A stretch of DNA of 64,000 nucleotides from Chloroflexota bacterium (GCA_016190505.1 JACPQM010000072.1:1-64000), one strand, 5' to 3'; counted from the stretch's first letter, positions 16,639 to 24,224 are shown. The notes: generated by a model not told the origin, from the sequence alone. Made by a program: numbers and translations.

Positions 16639-17940
16639 ATGGCTAAGGCGAAGGACCGGCTCGGCATCGGCCTACTGGGGCTGGGCACCGTTGGCGGAGG
16701 CGTAGGCCAGGCACTGATACAGCGGCCTGAGCACCTGGCGGAGCAGGTGGGCTGCCCCCTCGTTCTCCGCCGGGCACTGGTCCGCGATGCAGGCAAACGC
16801 CGGTCTTTTGATCTGCCCCCGGGATTGCTGGCCCGCAGCGTCCAGGAGGTGGTCGGCGACCCGGACGTGGATGTGGTGGTCGAGGCCGTGGGCGGGGAGC
16901 AGCCGGCGGCCAGCTTCCTGGAGATAGCCCTCCGGGCGGGCAAGCCCGTGGCCACAGCCAACAAAGAGGTCATGGCCAAGCACGGGCCGCGCCTCTTGGC
17001 CCTGGCTCGGGAGCGCGGCTGCGATCTGCGTTTCGAGGCCAGCGTCGGCGGGGGACTTCCCGTCATCGCCCTCTTCCAAAGGGATCTGCTGGCCAATCGT
17101 ATCGCCGCCTTCCACGCCATCATCAACGGCACCACCAACTACATCCTCACCCGCATGGACCAGGAGGGTCTGGACTTCGCCGCCGCTCTGAAGCAGGCCC
17201 AGGCCCTGGGCTACGCCGAGCCCAATCCCGCCGACGACATCGAAGGCACCGACGCTACCTACAAGCTGGCCATCCTGGCCTCCCTGGCGTTCCGCACCCA
17301 GGTTTACCCCGAAGATATTCATCGCGAGGGCATCTCGCGGCTCACGCCCCGCGACTTCCGCTACGCGCGGGAGTTGGGCTACACCATCAAGCTGCTGGCC
17401 ATTGCCCGGGCAGGCCAGACCGGACTTCAGGTGCGGGTGCACCCCGCCTTCATCCCCCAGGACTGGCTCCTGGCCAAGGTGGACGGTGTGTTCAACGCCC
17501 TCCAGGTGGAGGGAGACCTGGTAGGCCGGCTCCTGGTCTATGGCCGGGGGGCGGGCCCGCAACCTACAGCCAGCGCCCTCTTGGCCGACGTCATCGAGAT
17601 CGCACGCCGACTGCATGGGGGCTTACCGCCATCTTTGCCACCGCTGCCGGGCCCTGGGCTGCCTCTGGTGCCCATGGGAGACCTGGAGGTCCGCCATTAC
17701 TTCCGTATCAGCGTGGCCGACCGGCCAGGCGTGCTGGCCCAGATGGCAAGCATCTTGGGGGACCGGCGGATCTCCATCGCCTCCGTCATTCAGAAGGAGG
17801 CCGATCCCCAGGCGGGCACCGCGGAGATCGTGATGATGACCCACCCCGCCCGCGAGTCTGCCGTTCAGTCAGCCCTGGCCGAGTTGGCCCGGCTGGAGGT
17901 GGTCAAGGAAATAGGCTCTTGGGTCCGGGTGGAGGCCTGA
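16639..17940 (+). CDS. hom: Homoserine dehydrogenase
   Basis: NAD(P)-dependent reduction of aspartate semialdehyde to homoserine in the threonine/methionine pathway; 433 aa. It shows the nucleotide-binding GLLGLGTVGGGV, the catalytic core IINGTTNYILTRM and ADDIEGTDATYKLAILA, and a C-terminal ACT domain (FRISVADRPGVLAQMASIL) that normally gives threonine feedback control. ATG 16639 starts 1 nt after the foldase stop. thrC follows after 3 nt. Confidence 0.95.
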   Translation: MAKAKDRLGIGLLGLGTVGGGVGQALIQRPEHLAEQVGCPLVLRRALVRDAGKRRSFDLPPGLLARSVQEVVGDPDVDVVVEAVGGEQPAASFLEIALRAGKPVATANKEVMAKHGPRLLALARERGCDLRFEASVGGGLPVIALFQRDLLANRIAAFHAIINGTTNYILTRMDQEGLDFAAALKQAQALGYAEPNPADDIEGTDATYKLAILASLAFRTQVYPEDIHREGISRLTPRDFRYARELGYTIKLLAIARAGQTGLQVRVHPAFIPQDWLLAKVDGVFNALQVEGDLVGRLLVYGRGAGPQPTASALLADVIEIARRLHGGLPPSLPPLPGPGLPLVPMGDLEVRHYFRISVADRPGVLAQMASILGDRRISIASVIQKEADPQAGTAEIVMMTHPARESAVQSALAELARLEVVKEIGSWVRVEA

Positions 17941-17943
17941 ACT

Positions 17944-19011
17944 ATGGCCACGGGCACTAGGGCTCAAACCCTCCTGGAGCAATACCGCGACTTCCTGCCG
18001 CTGACTCCGGCTACCCCCCGCTTGACCCTGGGCGAGGGCAATACCCCGCTCCTCCGCTCACGCCGCCTGGAGAAGCTTGCCCGCTGCGGGGAGCTCTATT
18101 TCAAGCTCGAGTCATGCAACCCTACAGGCTCATTCAAGGACCGGGGTATGGTGGTGGCCGTGGCCAAAGCGACCGAGACTGGCAGCAAGGCGCTTATCTG
18201 CGCCTCCACAGGTAATACCAGCGCTTCGGCGGCTGCCTATGGGGCCGCCGCCGGCGTGGTCACCTACGTGTTTGTGCCCCAGGGCAACATCGCCCTGGGC
18301 AAGCTGGCCCAGGCCCTGGCCTATGGGGCCAAGGTGGTCGCCCTGGACGGCAACTTCGACCACTGTCTCCGCCTGGTGCGGGACCTGAGCGAAAAATACT
18401 CCCTTACGCTAGTCAACTCGGTGAACCCTCACCGAATCGAGGGGCAGAAGACCGCCGCTTTCGAGATCGTGGACCTGCTGGGCGATGCGCCGGACTATCT
18501 GTTCATTCCCGTGGGCAACGCCGGCAACATCACGGCGTACTGGCGGGGGTTCTGCCACTATTGGCAGGCCGAGCGAGCCCGCAGCCGGCCCAGGATGATG
18601 GGCTTCGAAGCTGAAGGTGCTGCCCCCATAGTACGGGGGCAGCCCGTGGAGGAGCCACGGACGGTGGCCACCGCCATCCGCATCGGTAACCCCGCCTCGT
18701 GGCAAGGCGCCGTGGCCGCCCGAGACGAGTCCGGCGGCACTATTGACTACGTCAGCGACCAGGAGATCCTGGAGGCCTACCGCCTGATGGCCCAGCAGGA
18801 GGGCGTGTTTGGGGAGCCAGCCTCCGCTGCCCCACTGGCCGGCCTGCTCAAGCTAGCGCGGCAGGGCATGGACTTCTCGGGAAAGCGTGTAGTGTGCATC
18901 GTGACCGGTAGCGGCCTCAAAGACCCTCAGACCGCCCTGGAGCAGACCCCTACCCTTATCGAGCTACCGGCAGACGCCGCCGCCATCCAGGACGCCCTGG
19001 GGTGGCGCTAG
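17944..19011 (+). CDS. thrC: Threonine synthase
   Basis: PLP enzyme converting O-phosphohomoserine to threonine; 355 aa. It has the N-terminal LTLGEGNTPLL, the PLP-lysine motif NPTGSFKDRGM and the phosphate-binding PVGNAGNITAYW. It pairs with hom directly upstream. Homoserine kinase is not in the window. Confidence 0.95.
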   Translation: MATGTRAQTLLEQYRDFLPLTPATPRLTLGEGNTPLLRSRRLEKLARCGELYFKLESCNPTGSFKDRGMVVAVAKATETGSKALICASTGNTSASAAAYGAAAGVVTYVFVPQGNIALGKLAQALAYGAKVVALDGNFDHCLRLVRDLSEKYSLTLVNSVNPHRIEGQKTAAFEIVDLLGDAPDYLFIPVGNAGNITAYWRGFCHYWQAERARSRPRMMGFEAEGAAPIVRGQPVEEPRTVATAIRIGNPASWQGAVAARDESGGTIDYVSDQEILEAYRLMAQQEGVFGEPASAAPLAGLLKLARQGMDFSGKRVVCIVTGSGLKDPQTALEQTPTLIELPADAAAIQDALGWR

Positions 19012-19061
19012 GCCCCTACACGCTATAATACGAACGGTGCCCAATCTCCTTCAGGTGTAAC

Positions 19062-19625
19062 ATGACGATTGACCAGTCCGCCATCGAGAACGCGGTGCTT
19101 GCGATAATCCGGGCCATCGGCGACGACCCCTCACGAGAGGGGTTGCGGGATACCCCCCGGCGCATCGCCGAGATGTACGCCGAGATCTTCGCCGGCATGG
19201 ACCTGGACCCCATCTCGGAGCTCAGCGTGGGCTTCGAGGAAGGCCACCACGAGTTGGTGCTGCTTAAGGATATCCCCTTCTACTCCCTATGCGAACACCA
19301 CTTCCTGCCCTTCTACGGGGTGGCCCACGTGGGCTACATCCCCAATGGCAGGGTGGTGGGCGCCAGCAAACTGGCCCGTGTGGTGGAGATCTTCTCGAAG
19401 CGCCCGCAACTCCAGGAGCGCATGACCCGCCAGATCGCCGACGCCATCATGGGCGGCCTCGAGCCCGCAGGCGTGGGCGTGGTGGTGCAAGCGGAGCATC
19501 TGTGCCTGACCATGCGTGGCATCAAGAAGCCGGGCAGCAACCTGGTGACCTCCGCCATGCGTGGCCTGTTCCGCCGCAACTCGTTGACCCGTTCCGAGTT
19601 CCTCTCGCTGGTCCAGGGCGCCTAG
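19062..19625 (+). CDS. folE: GTP cyclohydrolase I
   Basis: First enzyme of tetrahydrofolate synthesis, making dihydroneopterin triphosphate from GTP; 187 aa. The zinc and active-site motif LCEHHFLPFYG, GASKLARVV and the QAEHLCLTMRG zinc Cys are all present. A TATAAT at 19024-19029 may give it its own promoter, although no good -35 is seen. The next gene starts immediately after its stop (TAGATG). Confidence 0.95.
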   Translation: MTIDQSAIENAVLAIIRAIGDDPSREGLRDTPRRIAEMYAEIFAGMDLDPISELSVGFEEGHHELVLLKDIPFYSLCEHHFLPFYGVAHVGYIPNGRVVGASKLARVVEIFSKRPQLQERMTRQIADAIMGGLEPAGVGVVVQAEHLCLTMRGIKKPGSNLVTSAMRGLFRRNSLTRSEFLSLVQGA

Positions 19626-20609
19626 ATGTCCTTCCAGGTCTCTCAGGAGCGTTTCGATGACCTGGAAACCCCCTGGAACTACCTGCTCTCCGTGGTGCCC
19701 GGCCCCACGGTGTTCCTTACGCCTACTTGGCACCGGGTCTGGTGGCAGCATTTGGGCGATGGTGACCTCCACCTGTTGTCCGTTCGTCACGACGGCCGGG
19801 TAGTAGGCATCGCACCGTTCATGCTCCAGGACCACGCGCTCCGGCTCCTGGGGGGGACAGACGTGGTGGACTACCACGACCTCCCCTTAGAACCAGAATT
19901 GGAGGCGCCGGCGTTGTCCGCACTGCTGGACTACCTGGGCTCGCAGCCATGGGACAGCTTGGAGCTTACCTCCCTCCGCGAGCGCTCCCCCACCTTCGAT
20001 CTGCTGCCCGGGCTGGCCCGGACCAGGGGTTGGCTTGTGGAGCAGGCGCAGGAGGACGTATGCCCCTGCGTCATTCTTCCCCCGACCTGGGACGGATACC
20101 TGAACTCGCTCGCCAGGAAGGACCGCCACGAGCTGCGTCGCAAGCTGCGCCGGCTGTACGGCGAACAGGATGTCAAGCACTACGCTGTCACCAGCCCCGA
20201 AGGGGTGGCCCAGGGCATGGACGACTTCTTCCGGCTGCTCCGGGCCAGCCGCGAGGTGAAGGCGCAGTTCCTCACCCCACGCCGGGAAGCGTTCATGCGG
20301 GCTATGGCCATTGCCCTGGCCCAAGAGGGCCGCCTTTATCTGTTTTTCATGGAGCTTTCGGGCGTCAGAGTGGCCGCGGCGCTCTGCTTCTACTACGGGG
20401 GGCAGCTTTCCCTGTATAATAGCGGTTATGATCCGGCATATTCATCGCTCAGCGTCGGTCTCCTTCTCAAGGCTCTGTGCGTTCGGGAGGCGATTGAGCG
20501 GGGGATCACCCTGTTCGATTTCCTCAGGGGGGCTGAGCCTTACAAGTACGACCTGGGAGGGAAAGACCACCGGCTATGGCAATTGACCGTCCGGCGCCCC
20601 AATCCGTAA
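19626..20609 (+). CDS. GNAT/CelD-BcsL-like acyltransferase
   Basis: 327-aa cytoplasmic protein with the double GNAT fold of the CelD/BcsL (cellulose-biosynthesis acetyltransferase) and FemAB-like group: LTPTWHRVWWQHLG, SLARKDRHELRRKLRRL, FLTPRREAFMRAMA and GVRVAAALCFYYGGQLSLYNSGYDP. Such proteins transfer acyl or aminoacyl groups, often to surface polysaccharides. The substrate cannot be told. It is translationally joined to folE (TAGATG). Confidence 0.75.
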   Translation: MSFQVSQERFDDLETPWNYLLSVVPGPTVFLTPTWHRVWWQHLGDGDLHLLSVRHDGRVVGIAPFMLQDHALRLLGGTDVVDYHDLPLEPELEAPALSALLDYLGSQPWDSLELTSLRERSPTFDLLPGLARTRGWLVEQAQEDVCPCVILPPTWDGYLNSLARKDRHELRRKLRRLYGEQDVKHYAVTSPEGVAQGMDDFFRLLRASREVKAQFLTPRREAFMRAMAIALAQEGRLYLFFMELSGVRVAAALCFYYGGQLSLYNSGYDPAYSSLSVGLLLKALCVREAIERGITLFDFLRGAEPYKYDLGGKDHRLWQLTVRRPNP

Positions 20610-20656
20610 GGTCAGACCCGGGTGTCTGCCCCCGTTCTGGCCAGGGCGCCATTGTA

Positions 20657-20679
20657 GGGGCAAGGCGCTGCCTTGCCCC
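20657..20679. repeat. Intergenic palindrome with TGTAGGGGC flank
   Basis: GGGGCAAGGC and GCCTTGCCCC form 10-bp arms around GCT, with GTAGGGG on the left. It can terminate the folE unit and belongs to the GTAGGGGC-type repeat set. Confidence 0.55.
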
Positions 20680-20715
20680 GCGGGGCAGAGATTCTCCCTG
20701 GCGTGACAAAAGTCT

Positions 20716-20744
20716 TTGACGGGGTGAGCGCCACCCTGTAGCAT
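20716..20744 (+). promoter_or_regulatory. Promoter of the NifU-like gene
   Basis: TTGACG (20716-20721) and TAGCAT (20739-20744), spacer 17 nt. The TAGCAT -10 is the same hexamer used by the promoter at 8385. Confidence 0.55.
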
Positions 20745-20780
20745 GTGGCTGTAGCAAATGTGGACATGGGAGGCACGATC

Positions 20781-21008
20781 ATGCGTGAGAAGATCGAAGA
20801 AGCTCTAGAGTCAATTCGCTTCTACTTGAAGATGGACGGCGGCGACGTAGAGCTGGTGGACGTGGGAGAGGACGGCGTGGTCAAGGTCAAGCTGCTGGAC
20901 GCTTGCGGCGGCTGCGAGTTCGCCGCCATTACCTTGCAGAAAACCATCGAGGAGACGCTCAAGGACAAGGTCGCCGGCGTCAGCAAGGTCGTCGCCGTGG
21001 TGGACTAG
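20781..21008 (+). CDS. NifU C-terminal-domain Fe-S scaffold protein
   Basis: A 75-aa stand-alone NifU C-terminal domain that assembles or transfers Fe-S clusters. The fold signature RFYLKMDGGDVELVDV and the cluster motif DACGGCEFA (CxxC) are clear. ATG 20781 has GGGAGG 8 nt upstream, whereas the track start 12 codons earlier lies at the promoter. It likely serves the Fe-S enzymes in this genome, such as nitrate and sulfite reductases and UDG. Confidence 0.9.
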   Translation: MREKIEEALESIRFYLKMDGGDVELVDVGEDGVVKVKLLDACGGCEFAAITLQKTIEETLKDKVAGVSKVVAVVD

Positions 21009-21044
21009 CCGCCACCACCTAGCGGGAGGAACGCCAAATCCGAC

Positions 21045-21068
21045 CTATCCGACGGATCGGTCGGATAG
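21045..21068. terminator. Hairpin between nifU-like and SDR genes
   Basis: CTATCCGAC and GTCGGATAG form a 9-bp stem with a 6-nt loop, 37 nt after the NifU-like stop and between convergent genes. There is no T tract, so intrinsic termination is only likely. Confidence 0.45.
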
Positions 21069-21130
21069 TCCTGCCGACCACCCACCAGGGCGGGCACAGG
21101 GGTCCGCTCCTACGTTTGCCAAGGGGTGGC

Positions 21131-21886
21131 CTACCGCGCCGTCTCCCCGCCATCTATGGGGATGATGGCCCCGGTGATGTAGGACGCCTCATCCGAGGCC
21201 AGGAACAGCACCAGCGCCGCGATCTCCTCGGGCTGGGCCACACGGCCCAGGGGGATGGTGGCTAGCCGCTCGGGAGGCACCTGCCCGGGCACCTTCATGT
21301 TCCGCCGCCATAGCGGCGTGAGGGTAGGCCCCGGGCAAATGCAGTTCACCCGGACGTTGTGCTTGCCGTAGTCCAGGGCCACCTGCCGGGTCAGCGCGAT
21401 GATGCCGCCTTTGGATGCGGTATAGACCGAGGAACGGGGATATCCCGCCAGGCCATAGCTGGAGGCGGTGTTGATGACTGACCCCCCTTTGGCTACCATC
21501 AGCGGGAGCACGTGCTTGAGCGCCAGGAACTCACCCTTGAGGTTGCTGTCCACCACCCTATCCCACTCCTCTTCCGAGTAATCGGTTATGAGCTGGTTGC
21601 TGATACTGCCGCCAGCGTTGTTGAACAGCACGTCCACCTGGCCATACTTCTGACTAACCTCGGAGGCCACCTGAAGCCAGTCGGCCTCCGAGGCCACGTT
21701 GGCGCGAAGACCCAGCACCTGGGTGCCCGAAGCCTCTACCTCCCTTGCCGCCAACACCAGGTTATCGGGGTCCATGTCCACCAGGGTGACTGCCGCCGCT
21801 CCCTCCTGCCCAAAGCGGAGGGCTGTCGCTCTGCCGATGCCTGAAGCCCCACCGGTAACCAGTGTCATCTTGCCTGCCAGCCTCAT
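21131..21886 (-). CDS. Short-chain dehydrogenase/reductase
   Basis: Classical SDR of 251 aa: cofactor loop TGGASGIGRA, NNAGG, and catalytic Ser-Tyr-Lys in INTASSYGLAGYPRSSVYTASKGG. The charged VDMDP after beta-strand 2 suggests NAD preference. The ATG at 21886 has a G-rich site upstream; the track ORF start at 22291 runs into the promoter of the divergent gene. A TGCTATACT extended -10 sits at 21917-21922 on the minus strand. The substrate is unknown. Confidence 0.9.
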   Translation of the reverse strand: MRLAGKMTLVTGGASGIGRATALRFGQEGAAAVTLVDMDPDNLVLAAREVEASGTQVLGLRANVASEADWLQVASEVSQKYGQVDVLFNNAGGSISNQLITDYSEEEWDRVVDSNLKGEFLALKHVLPLMVAKGGSVINTASSYGLAGYPRSSVYTASKGGIIALTRQVALDYGKHNVRVNCICPGPTLTPLWRRNMKVPGQVPPERLATIPLGRVAQPEEIAALVLFLASDEASYITGAIIPIDGGETAR

Positions 21887-21982
21887 GGGCCTACCCCCTG
21901 TTGAAGTTCGGCCCCGAGTATAGCACGTCACAGGAGACCGTGCCCATCTGCCACCACCCCCGGCCTGCCATTTATTTGCACC

Positions 21983-22014
21983 TATGCGCAAATGATTTAT
22001 TCTTTTGGTAGAAT
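21983..22014 (+). promoter_or_regulatory. Operator-promoter A of the secreted-protein cluster
   Basis: TATGCGCAAATG (21983-21994) is followed by TAGAAT (22009-22014) with exactly the same spacing as TATGCGCATATG and TATAAT at 23549-23580. ATTTGC-N8-GCAAAT (21974-21993) gives an inverted repeat over the -35 position, where no TTGACA is present. This suggests activator- or repressor-controlled co-regulation. Confidence 0.6.
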
Positions 22015-22022
22015 GAAGGGAG

Positions 22023-22041
22023 CGGGCAAAGCCCGTATCGC
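22023..22041 (+). other. 5'-terminal stem-loop in leader A
   Basis: CGGGC-AAA-GCCCG begins 9 nt after the -10 box, at the expected transcription start, and is followed by TATCGC and a GAGGAGG site. The same hairpin-then-TATCGC-then-SD order occurs in leader B. Confidence 0.5.
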
Positions 22042-22058
22042 GATGAGGAGGTGGTGCA

Positions 22059-22637
22059 GTGAAACTACTCATGGGGATGCTGGTGGTGGCGGCCCTGGTG
22101 ATAGGGGCGCCACTAACTGCATCCACAGCCCTGGCCCAAGGCTTCACATTTGAGGTGCCCAAGACCAGCCTCAAGGTGTCTGACGTGGGCAAGATCAAGG
22201 TGGAGGCGGAGATAGACGAGGAGGGCAAGACCGTCGAGTTCCGCGTTGACGACCGCGAGTACATGGGCATGGATGTGGAGTTCATGCTCAACGGCGTGAG
22301 CTATACCGCCCACCACTTGATGGTGACCAACAACCTCGATGGCGAGGACATGATGGGCGACCACAAGGGCACCGTCACCGTCATGCAGAGCGACGGCAGC
22401 GAGTTGGTGTTCGAGTACGAGGGCGAGGCCGACGTGTCCCACATGATGCACAAAGTCGTGGTCAAGTCCCACGGCGACTTCAAGGTCACCGATGCCAGCG
22501 GGGTCTTCGACGACATGGACTTCAAAGGCATCGAGGGCACCTACATGATGAGGATCGTCGAGTACGGGCATGAGTTGGGCTCCGCCGTCGGTTTCAAGTT
22601 CTCCGCCATGGAAGTCATGGAGGAGATCGAGGAGTGA
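22059..22637 (+). CDS. Secreted hypothetical protein, Met/His/Asp-rich beta protein
   Basis: A 192-aa protein of unknown function. A Sec signal peptide (MLVVAALVIGAPLTASTALAQG) is followed by about 165 residues predicted mainly beta, very acidic, with unusual Met and His content: DREYMGMDVEFML, SYTAHHLMVTNN, GEDMMGDHKG, DVSHMMHKVVVKSHGDF. Clusters of His, Met and Asp could bind metal, but no known motif was recognised. GTG start with GAGGAGGTG upstream. It is the first gene of a unit with the repeat protein 67 nt downstream, driven by operator-promoter A. Confidence 0.8.
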   Translation: MKLLMGMLVVAALVIGAPLTASTALAQGFTFEVPKTSLKVSDVGKIKVEAEIDEEGKTVEFRVDDREYMGMDVEFMLNGVSYTAHHLMVTNNLDGEDMMGDHKGTVTVMQSDGSELVFEYEGEADVSHMMHKVVVKSHGDFKVTDASGVFDDMDFKGIEGTYMMRIVEYGHELGSAVGFKFSAMEVMEEIEE

Positions 22638-22704
22638 GGCAGGCCCTCGCGTCTGATGCTTGGAAAATGACCAGAACTTCACACTGGAGAGAGGGAGGTA
22701 GCTG

Positions 22705-23313
22705 ATGAATAGGGTTCTAGCGGTGTTCCTGGCGCTGGCTCTGGTCCTGGGCTTTGGCGCCATGGCCCCGATTAGCATCGTCCAGGCCGGCGACGTCGAA
22801 GACGCCCAGGAGGATTTCGACGAGGCCATAGCCGAAGCCCAGGCGGACTTCGACGAGGCTGTCATGGAGGCCCAGGAAGAGTTCCATGAGACCGTAGCCG
22901 AGCTCAAGGACGAGCTCCACGAAGCCCTGGCCGAAGCCCAGGCGGACTTCGACGAGGCCATAGCCGAAGCCCAGGCGGACTTCGACGAGGCCGTGGCTGA
23001 GGCCCAGGAAGAGCTGGACGAGGCCCTGGCCGAGGCCGAGGATGCCGAGGAGATCGCCGAGGCCCAGGCGGACTTCGACGAGGCCATAGCCGAAGCCCAG
23101 GCGGACTTCGACGAGGCTGTAGCCGAGGCCCAGGCTGAGTTCGACGAGGCCGTCATGGAGGCCAAGGACGAGTTCCGCGAAGCCAAGATGGAGGCCAAGG
23201 ACGAGCTTAGTGAGGCTCTAACCGAGGCCCAGGAAATCCTCGACGAGGCTATCCTGGACGCCCAGGAAACCCTCGATGAGGCCCTGGCCGAGGCGGAAGA
23301 GGTGGAGGACTAG
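22705..23313 (+). CDS. Secreted hendecad-repeat acidic coiled-coil protein
   Basis: A 202-aa protein of unknown function. After a signal peptide ending VQAGD it is built almost entirely of 11-residue repeats of the form AQADFDEAVAE: seven, then a 9-residue break AEDAEEIAE, then seven more. Hydrophobics at positions 1, 5 and 9 fit a right-handed hendecad coiled coil. It has no lipobox or sortase signal, so it is probably released or held by partners. The repeats resemble LEA-type 11-mers only in length. ATG with GGGAGG upstream; a 33-nt periodicity is visible in the DNA. Confidence 0.85.
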   Translation: MNRVLAVFLALALVLGFGAMAPISIVQAGDVEDAQEDFDEAIAEAQADFDEAVMEAQEEFHETVAELKDELHEALAEAQADFDEAIAEAQADFDEAVAEAQEELDEALAEAEDAEEIAEAQADFDEAIAEAQADFDEAVAEAQAEFDEAVMEAKDEFREAKMEAKDELSEALTEAQEILDEAILDAQETLDEALAEAEEVED

Positions 23314-23324
23314 CCACCGCCGCA

Positions 23325-23346
23325 GGGGCGACCGGACGGTCGCCCC
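23325..23346 (+). terminator. Hairpin after the first repeat-protein gene
   Basis: GGGGCGACCG and CGGTCGCCCC pair around GA, 12 nt after the stop codon. There is no long T tract. Confidence 0.5.
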
Positions 23347-23370
23347 CACTCTCCACACAGCCTCAGGTAG

Positions 23371-23396
23371 AGCCGCCCCGAATCGTCGGGGCGGCT
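23371..23396 (+). terminator. Second hairpin, possible terminator
   Basis: AGCCGCCCCGA and TCGGGGCGGCT pair around ATCG, followed by CCGTCTTG. The strong stem is placed between two independently promoted genes. Confidence 0.5.
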
Positions 23397-23438
23397 CCGT
23401 CTTGCCGGCTTCCCAGCATCGCCAAGATCCACCATCAA

Positions 23439-23507
23439 GTAGGGGCGAAGCATCCGAAGCACCATGCTCGTAGACTTCCACCGTGTGGCCGGATGCTTCG
23501 CCCCTAC
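23439..23507. repeat. MITE-like element with 18-bp terminal inverted repeats
   Basis: GTAGGGGCGAAGCATCCG and its exact reverse complement bracket a 33-nt centre. This GTAGGGGCGAAGC arm resembles dispersed repeats I recall in Chloroflexota genomes and shares its GTAGGGGC edge with other palindromes in this window. Confidence 0.65.
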
Positions 23508-23546
23508 TCGGGCGGGGAACATTCTCGTAGCGGTTGCTTATTTCAG

Positions 23547-23580
23547 CATATGCGCATATGATAAACATATTTGATATAAT
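23547..23580 (+). promoter_or_regulatory. Operator-promoter B of the secreted-protein cluster
   Basis: CATATGCGCATATG is a perfect 14-bp palindrome (23547-23560), with TATAAT at 23575-23580. Counting from TATGCGCA, the -10 box is at the same offset as in operator-promoter A, and no TTGACA is present, so a dimeric regulator probably binds over the -35 region. Confidence 0.65.
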
Positions 23581-23587
23581 ACTCAGA

Positions 23588-23608
23588 ACGGTCAAGAAAC
23601 CGTATCGC
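23588..23608 (+). other. 5'-terminal stem-loop in leader B
   Basis: ACGGT-CAAGAA-ACCGT starts 8 nt after the -10 box and is followed by ATCGC and AAGGAGG. CGTATCGC is shared with leader A. Confidence 0.5.
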
Positions 23609-23621
23609 AAGGAGGTAAGAG

Positions 23622-24053
23622 GTGAGGCGACTAGTGATGCTCCTGATGGTGGTAGCCGTCGCGTTGGGCTTCGGCGCCATGGCCCCGATTAACATGGTCC
23701 AGGCGGGCGACCTCGAGGATGCCCAGGCGGACTTCGAGGAAGCCGTGATGGAGGCCAAGGACGAGTTCCACGAGACCGTAGCGGAGCTGAAGGACGAGCT
23801 CCACGATGCCCTGGCTGAGGCTCAGGAAGAGCTAGATGAGGCCCTGGCCGATGCCGAGGATGCCGACGAGATAGCTGAGGCCCAGGAGGACTTCGACGAG
23901 GCCGTCATGGAAGCCAAGGACGAGTTCCGAGAGGCCAAGATGGAGGCCAAGGACGAGCTCCACGACGCCATAGCTGATGCCCAAGAGGACCTGGACGAGG
24001 CCCTGGCAGACGAAGAGGAGGACGAGGACGAGGACAACTCCGGACAGGGCTAA
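23622..24053 (+). CDS. Secreted hendecad-repeat acidic protein, paralogue
   Basis: A 143-aa paralogue of the 202-aa repeat protein. Its signal peptide ends VQAGD and shares GFGAMAPIN; the mature part has four 11-mers, the same 9-residue break AEDADEIAE, four more 11-mers and an acidic tail EEEDEDEDNSGQG. The conserved break in both proteins suggests a hinge or register shift with a function. GTG start behind AAGGAGG. It has its own promoter (B) and ends before a strong terminator. Function unknown. Confidence 0.85.
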   Translation: MRRLVMLLMVVAVALGFGAMAPINMVQAGDLEDAQADFEEAVMEAKDEFHETVAELKDELHDALAEAQEELDEALADAEDADEIAEAQEDFDEAVMEAKDEFREAKMEAKDELHDAIADAQEDLDEALADEEEDEDEDNSGQG

Positions 24054-24108
24054 GGCTCCGGCGTCGCCCGGAAAGAGAATTCCTCACAACTGAACACGTG
24101 AGTCCCCA

Positions 24109-24138
24109 GGGCCGGTGGGAATCCCCACCGGCCCAACC
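24109..24138 (+). terminator. Intrinsic terminator
   Basis: GGGCCGGTGGG and CCCACCGGCCC form an 11-bp stem followed by AACCTTTT, 55 nt after the stop of the 143-aa repeat protein. Confidence 0.75.
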
Positions 24139-24151
24139 TTTTCCCGCAACA

Positions 24152-24178
24152 TTGGACGGGACCGCTTTTTGATACAAT
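24152..24178 (+). promoter_or_regulatory. Promoter C of the secreted-protein cluster
   Basis: TTGGAC (24152-24157) and TACAAT (24173-24178), spacer 15 nt. It lacks the TATGCGCA box of promoters A and B. Confidence 0.45.
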
Positions 24179-24185
24179 ATCCTGA

Positions 24186-24202
24186 ACGTCCTCCAAGGAC
24201 GT
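24186..24202 (+). other. 5'-terminal stem-loop in leader C
   Basis: ACGTCC-TCCAA-GGACGT starts 8 nt after the -10 box and directly precedes a GGGGAGGGGAGG ribosome-binding site, the same layout as leaders A and B although the sequence differs. Confidence 0.5.
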
Positions 24203-24224
24203 GGGGAGGGGAGGTGTGTAGCTC

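Larger units (their letters stand above)
23314..23621. other. Intergenic region with two terminator hairpins, a MITE-like repeat and operator-promoter B
   Basis: No gene is seen in these 308 nt. In order it contains hairpins at 23325-23346 and 23371-23396, an 18-bp terminal inverted repeat element at 23439-23507, a 14-bp perfect palindrome, and the promoter and leader of the next gene. Confidence 0.7.

Noticed and set aside
21887-22291. Extension of the SDR gene towards 22291
   Set aside because: The extra residues are low complexity, cover promoter A and the start of the divergent secreted-protein gene, and precede the usual SDR beginning MRLAGKMTLVTGG.
22113-23198. 361-aa antisense ORF full of SAWASAMASSK
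   Set aside because: It is the mirror of the sense-strand 33-nt repeats; composition is an artefact of the hendecad coding sequence.
22800-23290. CRISPR-like array of direct repeats
   Set aside because: The 33-nt periodicity is in frame and codes for conserved 11-mers with synonymous drift; there are no spacers.
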